Shown: piece after piece, positions 8,801 through 17,431 of the stretch
How positions within the stretch are numbered: the first letter of the stretch is position 1
Layout of the letters: each line of letters starts with the position of its first letter
From: Gammaproteobacteria bacterium
GTDB taxonomy: Bacteria > Pseudomonadota > Gammaproteobacteria > UBA1113
DNA length: 58,948 bases
Direction: 5' to 3'
Assembly (NCBI GenBank): GCA_020051015.1
Contig: JAGVJQ010000088.1
Location: forward strand, 1 to 58,948
Notes under the pieces: model-generated
Databases searched by the model: none
What the model saw: only the letters and a program-made list of their open reading frames with translations
What the model was told of the DNA's origin: nothing
Program-made: the position numbers and the translations under genes

Positions 8801-9856
8801 ATGTTAAAAACAAAATTATACCTTTTAAAGTCTTTATCCTTATTAGCGTTAGGAACGATAGCTACTTCCATATATGCCGCTTCGCCAGCTGCAAATGCCG
8901 TCAAACCATTACCCCAAGATGGGAAAGTTCATATTTATGTTTGTGGCACTGGTGTACCACAACTGTATATGCAAGAAATACATAAACCCTCTTGCCTTGC
9001 AGTAGTTGCAGATAATCAATTTTTATTGTTTGATGCGGGTGAAGGTTCTATTCAAACCTTAGCCGCCATGGGGTTACCTTATACAAAAATATCTAATATT
9101 TTTATAACCCACTGGCATTCTGATCATTTTGCTGGTTTAGGACAAGTAGCTAATGGCTCGTGGGTGGATGGTCGCAATCAACCGCTCAATGTCTATGGTC
9201 CTTATGGTGTTAAACAAGTTGTTAATGGTTTAAAAGAAAGTTATCAATTTGATACTGAGTTTCGCGCTATTGACAGTCAAAATATGCTTGATCCTTCCAA
9301 TGCCATGCCTGTTCCACATTTGATAGATGTTATTCATCAAGATAAAACTGTTTATCAAAAAAATGACATTAAAATAACTGCCTTTGAAGTGGATCATCGC
9401 CCAGTCTATCCCGCAGTAGGATATCGTTTGCAATATAAAAATTGCAGCGTAACTATTAGTGGTGATACGACAGTTATTCCAAGTGAAACTGCCGAAGCTA
9501 AAAATGCTACGGTATTTATTAGTGAATCTCTTAATGCACATGACGTAAAAACCATGGCCGATATGGAGAAAAAAGCGGGCAATATGACAAAGTATGCACT
9601 TATGAATGAAATTCCTAAATACCATTCTGATACGTTGCAATTAGCAAAAATCGCTCAAAGTGCGCAAGCTAAAAATTTGGTACTTACTCATTTTGTACCG
9701 CCATTTGTTCCCACTGTACAAGCAAAGAATGATTTTATTAAAGGCATGGATCAATATTATAAAGGTAATATAATCGTTGCTAACGATAAAGATGAATTAG
9801 TGTTAACGCCTAATGCGAATGGTGATTGCCAATTGCAATATGTACCAGCAACATAA
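8801..9856 (+). CDS. Secreted metallo-beta-lactamase-fold hydrolase
   Basis: 351 residues with a Sec signal peptide (LLALGTIATSIYAAS, cleavage near residue 27) and a metallo-beta-lactamase fold: DAGEG at 78-82 and the zinc motif HWHSDH at 104-109, plus ISGDTT and a late THF. The arrangement resembles the arylsulfatase/RNase Z-like branch rather than true beta-lactamases. It probably acts in the periplasm; substrate unknown. Single gene, preceded by a GAG-type ribosome site. Confidence 0.82.
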   Translation: MLKTKLYLLKSLSLLALGTIATSIYAASPAANAVKPLPQDGKVHIYVCGTGVPQLYMQEIHKPSCLAVVADNQFLLFDAGEGSIQTLAAMGLPYTKISNIFITHWHSDHFAGLGQVANGSWVDGRNQPLNVYGPYGVKQVVNGLKESYQFDTEFRAIDSQNMLDPSNAMPVPHLIDVIHQDKTVYQKNDIKITAFEVDHRPVYPAVGYRLQYKNCSVTISGDTTVIPSETAEAKNATVFISESLNAHDVKTMADMEKKAGNMTKYALMNEIPKYHSDTLQLAKIAQSAQAKNLVLTHFVPPFVPTVQAKNDFIKGMDQYYKGNIIVANDKDELVLTPNANGDCQLQYVPAT

Positions 9857-9899
9857 TAATATACTTAAAGTTCCATAATAAATTCAAATAGGACCTATT

Positions 9900-12800
9900 A
9901 TGTATAGTTTTTTTAAAAAAACCATTCAACGTGTATTTTATTCAAATCCAACATCACTAAATGTGGTAGCATCAACCTCATTAGACGAGAATCTTGATAC
10001 ACAATCTATCAATTCATTATCTGGAAATATTAAGTCATCTTCAACCGCATCAGAGCATAAGTCATCTTTTTTAAATAGCTTAGTTAAACAAGTAACTCCC
10101 TTAATACGTTATTGTGAGACTAGCCCCACTATAAAAATCATGACTGGATTAGTTATCCTTGGTGGATTTGTGGCTTTTGGTGCAGCTATGGCAGTTGTTG
10201 CCCCATTGGCAGGAAGACCAAATATAAAGAATGAGTCAGAAGATTTTTTCGAGTTAGACAATCATGAGGGATTAGAACCATTTTATCTTGACCCTAATGA
10301 TGTAGCAGAAATAGCAGATTTTTTATTTACTCGAAATCATCCTGATATTAAAGAATTAGAAGCATCTTTAATTGCCAGACTTGATCCTACCAAATTTATT
10401 GATCTTGGCCGTCCTATATTTCCCAACGCCAATATAGCTGTTTATAGTGCAATACCCAAAAACCGTCACACTGGTTCGTTAATGGCAAATATTGTTACAA
10501 GTCCCACCACAGAGAAAATTATTACGCAAGAACTGGGATCAAATGAGCCGGTTTCAATTGCTGAGTTACAAGCCATGGCAGAGATATCAAAATCCCCCCC
10601 TCTTCATCCCATCTTTTTTAATGAATTTTTTAATGAAGAACTAACTGAATCAGATTGGCAACGAATTTTTCAAAATCCAAAGGCCGAAGATTTTACTATT
10701 ACCAACTCAGATAATGAAACTTTATTACATTTAGCCGCAAAAAATATAACTATTGGAGCACAAGCATTTCAAAAAGGACTTGATGTTTGTAATACAATTG
10801 ATTGGTTTACTGAAAACTCAGACGAACTTTCTCCTTTTGGTGTAGCTGTCAACGCAGGTAATTTAGGAGTTCTTGATTTCTATTTCCAAAACATTCCTTT
10901 TTATATTTCTCACTTACAAACTGTTGTTACTGAATTGACATCACATCGATTTGTTGGTCATGTTAATCACGGTCAATTATTTACTGCTGAATTACAATTA
11001 ATAAATTATTTCGATTTAATGATAAAATCAGCTAAATTGGACATATTGAATTTGATGTTTGCTGAGGCAACACTATTTTTAGAGCCCATTCCTGACGAAA
11101 TTCCAGAACCCTTATTAAAACAACTTATTGAACAAGTATCTGGTAGATTTAATGCTGATATAGATAATATTTTAAATAAAGATTTTTTTGAAACACTCAT
11201 ATTATCAAATCACGGACCATTATTTTGTCACTTAATTACTGATGAGAAATTTAAACATCTTTCTTCACGAGCTATTTCAGTGTGGCATAGTTTGGTAACT
11301 CGCGAAGAAACTGATGTTACAGAATTTTTGGCTGGCGCGCTTCGTTATGTTGCTGTACATCCCGAAAAAAGTGCGCAATTAGAGTTTTTATTTTATACCA
11401 ACCAAGAAATTCTTGCTAATGAGATACTGTCAATCAATTCTTATAATATTACTCATGCAGAATTTCCACTTAAAGATTTCGATGAAAAAGAAATTGCTGA
11501 GTTTACCCATCGCTGGCTTGTTACTGAAAGAACGTTGTCAGAGAGATTTTTTTTACTACACACTAATATTACTGATTTTTCTGAAGAAAAAATTTTTTCT
11601 TATGCCATGCAAGCCATCGATTGTAATCTTAATTTAGTATTTAAATGTTTTTGGTTACGTCCTAATCTTTTACTTAACCAACAATATGCCAAACCAATAA
11701 TAGAAAAAATGTGTCGACAAGATAAGGGGTGGTTCCCATTAATATTTAAATATATTTTTTCTGGAAAACATAAAGCTCCTTATTATAATAAGGATGGCGT
11801 TCAGGTGCATGAGCACGAGGCAGATTCTATATTTCAATCGTTATTTGAAACATTATTGGCGACGAAGAACTATGGGGGGTTCTTCCCTTCAGACAACTTA
11901 CATATTTTCAAATGGCGTGATACTGTAAAATCAAAAATATTGGATAGTATAACAAGCCCATCAGAGACAGCTGAAACATTTCCAACACCAAAGCAAGGAT
12001 CTGAAAATTCAAAAATTGAAGAAACTGAACTACCGAAAATTAATTTCAATTGGGCATCCCTCGGAATTATCCTTTCTGTTGTTAGTATTAAGTTTATCAT
12101 AAATTATTTTTTAAACATGTATGATGACGCATTAAAACTCACTGCAGAAAATCTTTTTCATGGTTTACCCAAACGGATTGTCGACAAAGAAGATGATATT
12201 GAATTAACTTTATTATCTGAAGAAGAAATGATTGAAATCACGGCCATGGACGGTAAGAAGTTTTCATTACCTTCTCAACGTGTATCTACCATAATCGAAG
12301 ACTTAATCAGTAAAAATAATTTACAATCGACTAAACAACATACTTCAAATTCTTATATGCTAGATAAGGGCAAGCTATGGAATCTTTCCGTAGCTAAACT
12401 GTTTGAACTTAATCAAAACCTACATTTAGCATTATGGAATACTTCTGGGAAAAAGAAATTAGCGAAAAACAAGTCTCCGTCTTTATCGATAACAAACAAT
12501 AATGTACCATTGGCTGGTCAAGCTGGAATTACATTTAATGAGCAGCTGAAATCTTTTTCTAAAAAAATAAATGAATTATTAAGTACAATTGAAAATTCAT
12601 TTATAGAGTTATTAACAATAACCAATACTAATGAGTCTGCATTGCAGAATACACCGATAGACGTTTTTTCTCACATGGCAAGTCAATTTCCTGAACATAC
12701 TAATGCCAGAAAAGTTTTAACGTTTTATGGTATCTTTACTGAAGAAACAACCGACTTTTTGTCTCAAGTACAGAATTTTCTCGCTACATTACCTCCTGCG

Positions 12801-13454
12801 GAAGAAATGCCAACTCAATCAGCGGCACAAATTGATTCGTATAAAGCTCAATTAACGGTGTTAAAAGAAAAATGCAAACAACTTCAGAGTAGAAGTTTGT
12901 TGAATCTTGAAGCCATACCTGAAATTGATGAAGTTAGAAATCAATTTGATAAAAAACTAAATGCATTATTCTGTTCTGTTAATGATTTTCAACGCGACAT
13001 TATTACGTTATATCACCATTATTATAAAATAAAACATCCTGGTATGCCTTTTCCGGAGAGTATTAACGCAGCAGTTTTTTCAGCCTTGGCAAATGAGTTT
13101 AATGCACTTAGAGATGATAGAAAAACTGCGCAAGATGTACCGAAGTATTCTGCTGTTGTTACGGCATTTGAAAAATTTAAACTGAAGTTAAACCAGTTTA
13201 AGGAAGCCTTACCTAAAGATCACGCGATAGTAACACTCACATCGCCAGAAGCTCAATATTTCATGGATACGTTAAATGCATTAGAAGATGAATTTAATAA
13301 ATTAAAATCCAGTTTTCCTGAAGGAAAAGGGAAAGAGAAACTTTCGGTGGCAGATTGTATTTTCTTTCGCCATAAAGAGGCCCCCTCTGTTGGATGTAGT
13401 TCGGAAATAAGAACACCTGTAACAACAGCATATAGAGGAATAGCATGTAAATAG
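9900..13454 (+). CDS. Large effector-like protein with ankyrin-like unit and two membrane segments
   Basis: 1184 residues, no overall family recognised. The N terminus is Ser/Thr/Asn-rich. A hydrophobic segment follows at ~residues 80-105 (TGLVILGGFVAFGAAMAVVA). Around residue 270 there is one ankyrin-like unit (NSDNETLLHLAAKN) and a further stretch resembling degenerate ankyrin helices (SPFGVAVNAGNLGVLDFYF). A second hydrophobic segment lies near residue 720 (LGIILSVVSIKFIINYFL). The last third is Lys/Glu/Gln-rich and probably coiled coil. Such size and composition are common among type IV-secreted effectors of Legionellales; that role is inferred, not shown. AGGACC lies 6 bases before ATG 9900. 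It stands alone between unrelated genes. Confidence 0.8.
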   Translation: MYSFFKKTIQRVFYSNPTSLNVVASTSLDENLDTQSINSLSGNIKSSSTASEHKSSFLNSLVKQVTPLIRYCETSPTIKIMTGLVILGGFVAFGAAMAVVAPLAGRPNIKNESEDFFELDNHEGLEPFYLDPNDVAEIADFLFTRNHPDIKELEASLIARLDPTKFIDLGRPIFPNANIAVYSAIPKNRHTGSLMANIVTSPTTEKIITQELGSNEPVSIAELQAMAEISKSPPLHPIFFNEFFNEELTESDWQRIFQNPKAEDFTITNSDNETLLHLAAKNITIGAQAFQKGLDVCNTIDWFTENSDELSPFGVAVNAGNLGVLDFYFQNIPFYISHLQTVVTELTSHRFVGHVNHGQLFTAELQLINYFDLMIKSAKLDILNLMFAEATLFLEPIPDEIPEPLLKQLIEQVSGRFNADIDNILNKDFFETLILSNHGPLFCHLITDEKFKHLSSRAISVWHSLVTREETDVTEFLAGALRYVAVHPEKSAQLEFLFYTNQEILANEILSINSYNITHAEFPLKDFDEKEIAEFTHRWLVTERTLSERFFLLHTNITDFSEEKIFSYAMQAIDCNLNLVFKCFWLRPNLLLNQQYAKPIIEKMCRQDKGWFPLIFKYIFSGKHKAPYYNKDGVQVHEHEADSIFQSLFETLLATKNYGGFFPSDNLHIFKWRDTVKSKILDSITSPSETAETFPTPKQGSENSKIEETELPKINFNWASLGIILSVVSIKFIINYFLNMYDDALKLTAENLFHGLPKRIVDKEDDIELTLLSEEEMIEITAMDGKKFSLPSQRVSTIIEDLISKNNLQSTKQHTSNSYMLDKGKLWNLSVAKLFELNQNLHLALWNTSGKKKLAKNKSPSLSITNNNVPLAGQAGITFNEQLKSFSKKINELLSTIENSFIELLTITNTNESALQNTPIDVFSHMASQFPEHTNARKVLTFYGIFTEETTDFLSQVQNFLATLPPAEEMPTQSAAQIDSYKAQLTVLKEKCKQLQSRSLLNLEAIPEIDEVRNQFDKKLNALFCSVNDFQRDIITLYHHYYKIKHPGMPFPESINAAVFSALANEFNALRDDRKTAQDVPKYSAVVTAFEKFKLKLNQFKEALPKDHAIVTLTSPEAQYFMDTLNALEDEFNKLKSSFPEGKGKEKLSVADCIFFRHKEAPSVGCSSEIRTPVTTAYRGIACK

Positions 13455-13471
13455 CTGCGGAATCACACATA

Positions 13472-14683
13472 TTAAATTTTTTTTGTCTCAATCACCCGAA
13501 ATACGGGAGCCGCTGCTTCTAGTAATTTTTCCATATCTCCATCCATTGGCGGATAGATGCGATCACGATTAATCCAATTTTTTATTTTCTTCGCCTCTTT
13601 ACCTTCAGCCACAACGCGTTGCTCCCAGCCTTCGGCAAACAGTGCGCCCCATGATCCTAAATCAATGCAGACTACAAATTTTCGTTGCTCATATGGTACT
13701 AATGATTTACCTAATAAATCAGCTATCACGTTATGCCCTGCTACACGTCCTTGTGGCATCGCATGTTGACATGATTGTAAGGCGCGATGTGTTTCATCAG
13801 TCATTGCTGCTGCAACATCCCCTGCTGCAAAACAATTTGCGATACCTTTAATTCGCAAAAAGGAATCCACGGGCAAACGACCAACCTTATCGAGCTCAGT
13901 AGAAAACATTTTTGCTAATGAACTTGCCCGCATGCCGGCAGTCCATACTACCGTTTGTGTATCAATCACTTCCCCCGAATCTAACACAACATGATCTGGC
14001 TCAATTTTACTGACATGCACATTAGTTCTAGTTTCAATGTTTAAATCACGAAATGCTTTTTGAATAACCGCTTGTGGTTCATGCCCTAATGAACTAGCAA
14101 TTTCATTATGATCCAACACAATAACACGCACATTTTCTTTGTTTGGAGCAATATTTCTTAAACGATCAATGAAATCTGTCGCTGCTTCAACACCCGTAAA
14201 ACCACCACCGACGACAACTAACGTATATTGACCTTTTGCTGGTTTATGTGGCAATGAGTTTAAGTGAATAGCAAGATGTTCGGCTGCTGCATAAGTATCA
14301 ACGTTGAATCCATACGTACTAAGTCCAAGAATAGGTGGCGTATAAAGATGACTGCCAGCCGCTAATATTAAGCGATCATACTCCATTATTTCTAACTCTG
14401 ATGAGGTATTTTCTAGTTGGATTTTTTGTGCGGCATGATCAATTTGGAGCACTTCACCCAATTTATATTTTATGCCAACCGGCGTTAATATTTTTTCGAG
14501 TGGCACACGTACTTCACTCAAATCTTGCTCATAAAAACGTGGCCGCATGCCATGATAATCGTCTTTATTAATCAAGGTAATTTCAATATCACCCTCTTTA
14601 TTATGGAAGCGACGTAATCTCATGGCACCCAGCGCACTCCAGACACCGGCAAATCCACCACCAATAATTATCACTTTTTTCAT
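13472..14683 (-). CDS. NADH dehydrogenase type II-like FAD oxidoreductase
   Basis: 403 residues from ATG 14683 (MKKVIIIGGGFAGVWSAL), giving the usual N-terminal FAD-binding GxGxxG motif. A second Rossmann motif (VVVGGGFTGVEAATDF) binds NAD(P)H at mid-protein, and a late FAAGDVAAA binds FAD. This is the two-dinucleotide fold of type II NADH:quinone oxidoreductases, which oxidise NADH on the inner face of the membrane without pumping protons. The C terminus is shorter than canonical Ndh. The frame opens earlier at 14722, but the extra 13 residues lack a ribosome site. It converges with the large effector-like gene, ending 17 bases from it. Confidence 0.85.
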   Translation of the reverse strand: MKKVIIIGGGFAGVWSALGAMRLRRFHNKEGDIEITLINKDDYHGMRPRFYEQDLSEVRVPLEKILTPVGIKYKLGEVLQIDHAAQKIQLENTSSELEIMEYDRLILAAGSHLYTPPILGLSTYGFNVDTYAAAEHLAIHLNSLPHKPAKGQYTLVVVGGGFTGVEAATDFIDRLRNIAPNKENVRVIVLDHNEIASSLGHEPQAVIQKAFRDLNIETRTNVHVSKIEPDHVVLDSGEVIDTQTVVWTAGMRASSLAKMFSTELDKVGRLPVDSFLRIKGIANCFAAGDVAAAMTDETHRALQSCQHAMPQGRVAGHNVIADLLGKSLVPYEQRKFVVCIDLGSWGALFAEGWEQRVVAEGKEAKKIKNWINRDRIYPPMDGDMEKLLEAAAPVFRVIETKKI

Positions 14684-14795
14684 CTGAATCACTCGGTTTA
14701 TTAAGATAATAGAGTTTATCATTTATTGATAGAGTTTTGTATTCGTAAAATTACGGATATGTAACTAGTTAATTTATAAATCTTACCAAAGCATT

Positions 14796-14877
14796 GGAAG
14801 GGTGATATTGGAAATATCGTATAATATGAAAGAACTATGACGTGTAGTAAATGGGCGTATGCAATACGCCCCTACTA
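14796..14877. repeat. Partial copy of the 58.7-kb MITE-like element
   Basis: The right end is the palindrome GGGCGTATGCAATACGCCC (14853-14871) followed by CTAC. The preceding ~55 bases (GTGATATTGGAAATATC ... TATGAAAG ... GTAAATGGGC) align with the left half of the element at 58716-58853 read in reverse complement. It is therefore part of a longer dispersed element, not just a short hairpin. Confidence 0.7.
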
Positions 14878-14923
14878 ATGATCTTTCTAATATATTAATT
14901 TCTCTGGAATGAGTATTACCGAC

Positions 14924-15151
14924 TTATTTCATACGCATTCTAGCAACCGCAATTAATACAACACCAACCACAATTGATGTGCCACCTAGAATGGGTGGGA
15001 TACGAACATGCTTTTCTGTATCTGCAGTAATTTGAATATTGCCTACTTCGGCAACTTTTTCCTGCTTTGTATAGGTAAACCCCTGATATCCAAGCGTCAC
15101 AATGCCGAGAATAACCAAAATCAATCCAACGATAGTAATAGCTGATTTCAT
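14924..15151 (-). CDS. Small two-helix membrane protein, DUF3185-like
   Basis: 75 residues from ATG 15151 (MKSAITIVGLIL), chosen because GGAGG lies 6 bases upstream; an in-frame Met 12 bases earlier lies before that site. Two hydrophobic helices, at ~5-22 and ~53-70, flank a short charged loop (TKQEKVAEVG...). The layout matches small inner-membrane proteins of the DUF3185 type. Function unknown. Confidence 0.72.
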   Translation of the reverse strand: MKSAITIVGLILVILGIVTLGYQGFTYTKQEKVAEVGNIQITADTEKHVRIPPILGGTSIVVGVVLIAVARMRMK

Positions 15152-15262
15152 GTCAGCCTCCATTTCGAGTTAATTTTATACAACTATATTAAGGCTAGCA
15201 CTTGAATCATGGATGAGCAATTGAGTTTATTTAATTAAATAAATTTACTGAAAAAAGTAAAC

Positions 15263-15271
15263 TTATCCACA
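15263..15271 (+). other. Isolated DnaA-box match
   Basis: TTATCCACA matches the consensus DnaA box, in the intergenic region before the TrmY-like gene. It is single, without neighbouring boxes, so it is not evidence of an origin. Confidence 0.25.
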
Positions 15272-15401
15272 GCCAAGTGATTCATCAATATTGATGCTTG
15301 TTTTTTGTAGAGTGAATGACCACGTTTAATGTTGAATTTGTGTATACTAGTAATTCCGTATAAAACAAATAAATTTATAGCAAGATATTGAGGACTACTT
15401 G

Positions 15402-16001
15402 ATGCGAACATTTATAATCAGAGCACGTAAAGGTACAACGCGTTGGGATAAAATTAGATCCTCTATTGGCACAAAAGAACACTTTGAAGTGGTTGCGCAT
15501 TCTGTCATTAATGCTTTTTTTGTTTCGAGTGATTTTAGAGATGATGTCGAAATTTATATCATTCTTGATAGCTCAGAAGATTTTCCCCGCACTATTAAGT
15601 TATCAAGTAATGATGGTTTATCACTAGCGGGTTTCCATGAAGAGGCGGTACTTGAATTAGTAGAAAAAGCATTAAAAGATAGCCCAGGATTACGAAAAGA
15701 TGAAACAAAAATAATCGCTCCCGGTCTACAAATAAGTGGTTTTGGTTTTGAAAAATTAGTCAATAATTTGCTTGAAACACGGCCCGTTTATCTACTTGAT
15801 AAAAAAGGGGATGATGTTAGAACAACTAAATTCGAAGAAGATCCTGTTTTCGTCTTAAGTGATCATCTCGCTATGCCCGCAAAAAGTATTAAAGGACTCA
15901 AAAGGCATGGTCTTAAGACTATTAGCCTAGGTAAGAAAATGCTATTTGCTTCACAGTGTGTGGTGATTATTAACTACGAGTTAGATCGCGCTGGATATTA
16001 A
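15402..16001 (+). CDS. trmY: TrmY-like tRNA pseudouridine-54 N1-methyltransferase
   Basis: 199 residues of the SPOUT methyltransferase family (Pfam Methyltrn_RNA_2, formerly DUF358). Matching features are the N-terminal MRTFIIRARKG, a central VEIYIILDSSEDFPRTI, and the C-terminal trefoil-knot region VFVLSDHLAMPAKSIKGL followed by ISLGKKMLFASQCVVIINYELD. The family uses SAM to methylate N1 of pseudouridine-54 in tRNA. It is best known in archaea, with bacterial members in some gammaproteobacteria. ATG 15402 has AGGA 7 bases upstream, preferred over the adjoining TTG. The bacterial target is not certain. Confidence 0.8.
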   Translation: MRTFIIRARKGTTRWDKIRSSIGTKEHFEVVAHSVINAFFVSSDFRDDVEIYIILDSSEDFPRTIKLSSNDGLSLAGFHEEAVLELVEKALKDSPGLRKDETKIIAPGLQISGFGFEKLVNNLLETRPVYLLDKKGDDVRTTKFEEDPVFVLSDHLAMPAKSIKGLKRHGLKTISLGKKMLFASQCVVIINYELDRAGY

Positions 16002-16021
16002 TCTAATAACGTTATTATTAT

Positions 16022-16050
16022 CATAAATGAAATAATCAGTTTCATTTATG
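16022..16050. terminator. 11-bp perfect hairpin after TrmY-like gene
   Basis: CATAAATGAAA and TTTCATTTATG form perfect arms around a 7-base loop, 20 bases after the stop. It is low in GC and lacks a clean T run, so it is a weak terminator. It also lies directly before the promoter-like element of the first SDCC gene and might be an operator. Confidence 0.4.
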
Positions 16051-16052
16051 TC

Positions 16053-16090
16053 ATATTGTGTTTTAAATAATATCAATATAACATTGTCAT
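16053..16090 (+). promoter_or_regulatory. Promoter-like element of first SDCC gene
   Basis: TTGTGT and TATAAC are spaced 15 bases apart in a 38-base block that is almost identical to the block before the second SDCC gene (16543-16580). It lies about 33 bases before the first gene's start codon. Conservation between the two copies supports a regulatory role. Confidence 0.55.
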
Positions 16091-16122
16091 CGTTATTCAA
16101 ATAGCAATAAGGCAAAATAAAA

Positions 16123-16374
16123 ATGTGGTTTATGTATGATTCAGGCAAGCATATACAAGAACAGCAAATACTGAAAAATGTGGAAGATGGAAAAACCATA
16201 TTTTCTGATTGCTGCGAAGGTAGCGATAGCTCAGATAAAACAAATGAAATTGCTCCACATCGTACACAAAGTGGGTTTTCATTTTTTAATATGGTAGCGT
16301 CTTTAGTTCCTTGTATTCCTCGATTCGAGCAAGTCAATGATGAGGATCTAAAGAAATCACCAATATACAAATAA
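16123..16374 (+). CDS. Small SDCC-motif protein, copy 1
   Basis: 83 residues, family not recognised. The core GKTIFSDCCEGSD (~residues 24-36) and a C-terminal hydrophobic stretch (FSFFNMVASLVPCIPRFE) are matched by the next gene, which has GRTILSDCCSDGD and a similar hydrophobic stretch ending LPRLE. The two are diverged paralogues. There is no signal peptide. Adjacent cysteines and a short amphipathic segment could serve metal binding, a disulfide or acylation; this is conjecture. Preceded by AATAAGG about 10 bases before the ATG, and by a promoter-like block shared with copy 2. Confidence 0.72.
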   Translation: MWFMYDSGKHIQEQQILKNVEDGKTIFSDCCEGSDSSDKTNEIAPHRTQSGFSFFNMVASLVPCIPRFEQVNDEDLKKSPIYK

Positions 16375-16459
16375 TATTTGTAACAAAATTAATTCTTTAG
16401 CGCTAACTCTTTAAAACACTATTAATATTATGCTAATAAATTAGCATCGTTCGTTCATA

Positions 16460-16480
16460 GAGGTGTATTGTATACGCCTC
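16460..16480 (+). terminator. Terminator between SDCC genes
   Basis: The inverted repeat GAGGTGTA / TATACGCCTC is followed at once by TTTATTATTTATT. It lies 86 bases after the first SDCC gene and fits an intrinsic terminator. The hairpin core also resembles the dispersed GGCGTATTGCATACGCC repeat family. Confidence 0.6.
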
Positions 16481-16542
16481 TTTATTATTTATTGTTAATA
16501 TCTCTAGCACCATGAGTGCAGCAATTTCGTTTTATTTATCGT

Positions 16543-16580
16543 ATGTTGTGTTTTAAATATAATCAATATAACATTGTTAT
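16543..16580 (+). promoter_or_regulatory. Promoter-like element of second SDCC gene
   Basis: This block repeats the sequence before copy 1: TTGTGT, 15 bases, TATAAC, then ATTGTTAT. It lies about 30 bases before the start codon of copy 2. Its conservation suggests the two genes share a promoter type and regulation. Confidence 0.55.
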
Positions 16581-16609
16581 ATATTTTAATTACAATAAGG
16601 CGAAGTAAC

Positions 16610-16846
16610 ATGTTTTTTCATGATCCAACACAAAGACCATTCGAAGAACAAGCGAATAGAAATCCGAATAATGGCCGAACAATATTATCAGATTGTTGCA
16701 GCGATGGGGATGGAACTGATCCGTCTAGTTTTTCCTGGGCTCATGTATACAATACCGTGCAAATATTCTTTTGTTGTTTACCGCGATTAGAGAAAGGCCG
16801 TTTGGATGAAACCACTAATGAACAACGATTGCGTAATAATTTTTAG
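16610..16846 (+). CDS. Small SDCC-motif protein, copy 2
   Basis: 78 residues from ATG 16610 (MFFHDPTQRPFEEQ), with AATAAGGCG 7-15 bases upstream; the frame opens earlier but the duplicated leader places the start here. It shares GRTILSDCCSDGD and a hydrophobic stretch with three Cys (VQIFFCCLPRLEKG) with the preceding gene, and its start context is also conserved between the copies. Unknown family and function. The GNAT gene starts 10 bases downstream and may be co-transcribed. Confidence 0.72.
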   Translation: MFFHDPTQRPFEEQANRNPNNGRTILSDCCSDGDGTDPSSFSWAHVYNTVQIFFCCLPRLEKGRLDETTNEQRLRNNF

Positions 16847-16855
16847 TTGTTTTAG

Positions 16856-17431
16856 ATGGAAATTAATCGTATGGAAATTAGCTTTGAAAAAGTCACCCCA
16901 AAATATCAACAGGTCATTTTTAATTGGCTAGCAAAACCTCATATGCAAGAATTCTGGGATAATAGTCAAGAACATAAAGATGACATTATTAATTTTATCA
17001 ATGGTCGCAAAGAACCATCAAATTATTTTAATGGCTTGATAAGTTATTGGGTTGGAATATCTGATGAACAACCATTTTGTTTTATTCTGACATCAGAAAT
17101 AAAAACTGAACAACAAGATATTACTGATCTACATCGAGCTAATTTATCTAAAACAGGCCACACGATAACGCTTGATTTTGGTATTGGAAATACACATTTT
17201 TTGGGGAAAGGGTTTGCTGCACCAACATTAAAAGCATTTACTGAGTTTTTTAGTACTGAAATTGATTCTCAAGCTGATACGTTCTTTATCGACCCCAATG
17301 AAGACAATCCCAGAGCACAACATGTTTATGAAAAAGCTGGGTTTAAACGCGTAGGCGAGTTTAATGCAGATAAAGGGACATTTAAAGGTCATATCAGTTA
17401 TTTAATGGTGAAAAAAATTAATCGAGTTTAA
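16856..17431 (+). CDS. GNAT acetyltransferase, AAC(6')/siderophore-type
   Basis: 191 residues with GNAT-fold features: N-terminal NWLAKPHMQEFWDN, a central GIGNTHFLGKGFAAPTLKAF where acetyl-CoA binds, and FIDPNEDNPRAQHVYEKAGFKRVGEF near the C terminus. This pattern belongs to the Acetyltransf_8-type branch that includes aminoglycoside 6'-N-acetyltransferases and siderophore acyltransferases. Substrate cannot be told from sequence alone. Two in-frame ATGs 15 bases apart sit in a repeated context (ATGGAAATTA), so the start is uncertain. Its end overlaps the convergent hydrolase by 14 bases. Confidence 0.8.
   Translation: MEINRMEISFEKVTPKYQQVIFNWLAKPHMQEFWDNSQEHKDDIINFINGRKEPSNYFNGLISYWVGISDEQPFCFILTSEIKTEQQDITDLHRANLSKTGHTITLDFGIGNTHFLGKGFAAPTLKAFTEFFSTEIDSQADTFFIDPNEDNPRAQHVYEKAGFKRVGEFNADKGTFKGHISYLMVKKINRV

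Noticed and set aside
9864..9879. PmrA-box-like CTTAA-AG-TT-CC-ATAAT before the 1184-residue gene
   Set aside because: The second half-site is imperfect and it lies only 21 bases from the start codon, leaving no room for a promoter.
15263..15271. DnaA box TTATCCACA as possible replication origin
   Set aside because: Only a single intergenic match, with no cluster, no AT-rich unwinding region of the usual kind and no dnaA/dnaN/gidA neighbours. Two other matches lie inside coding genes.
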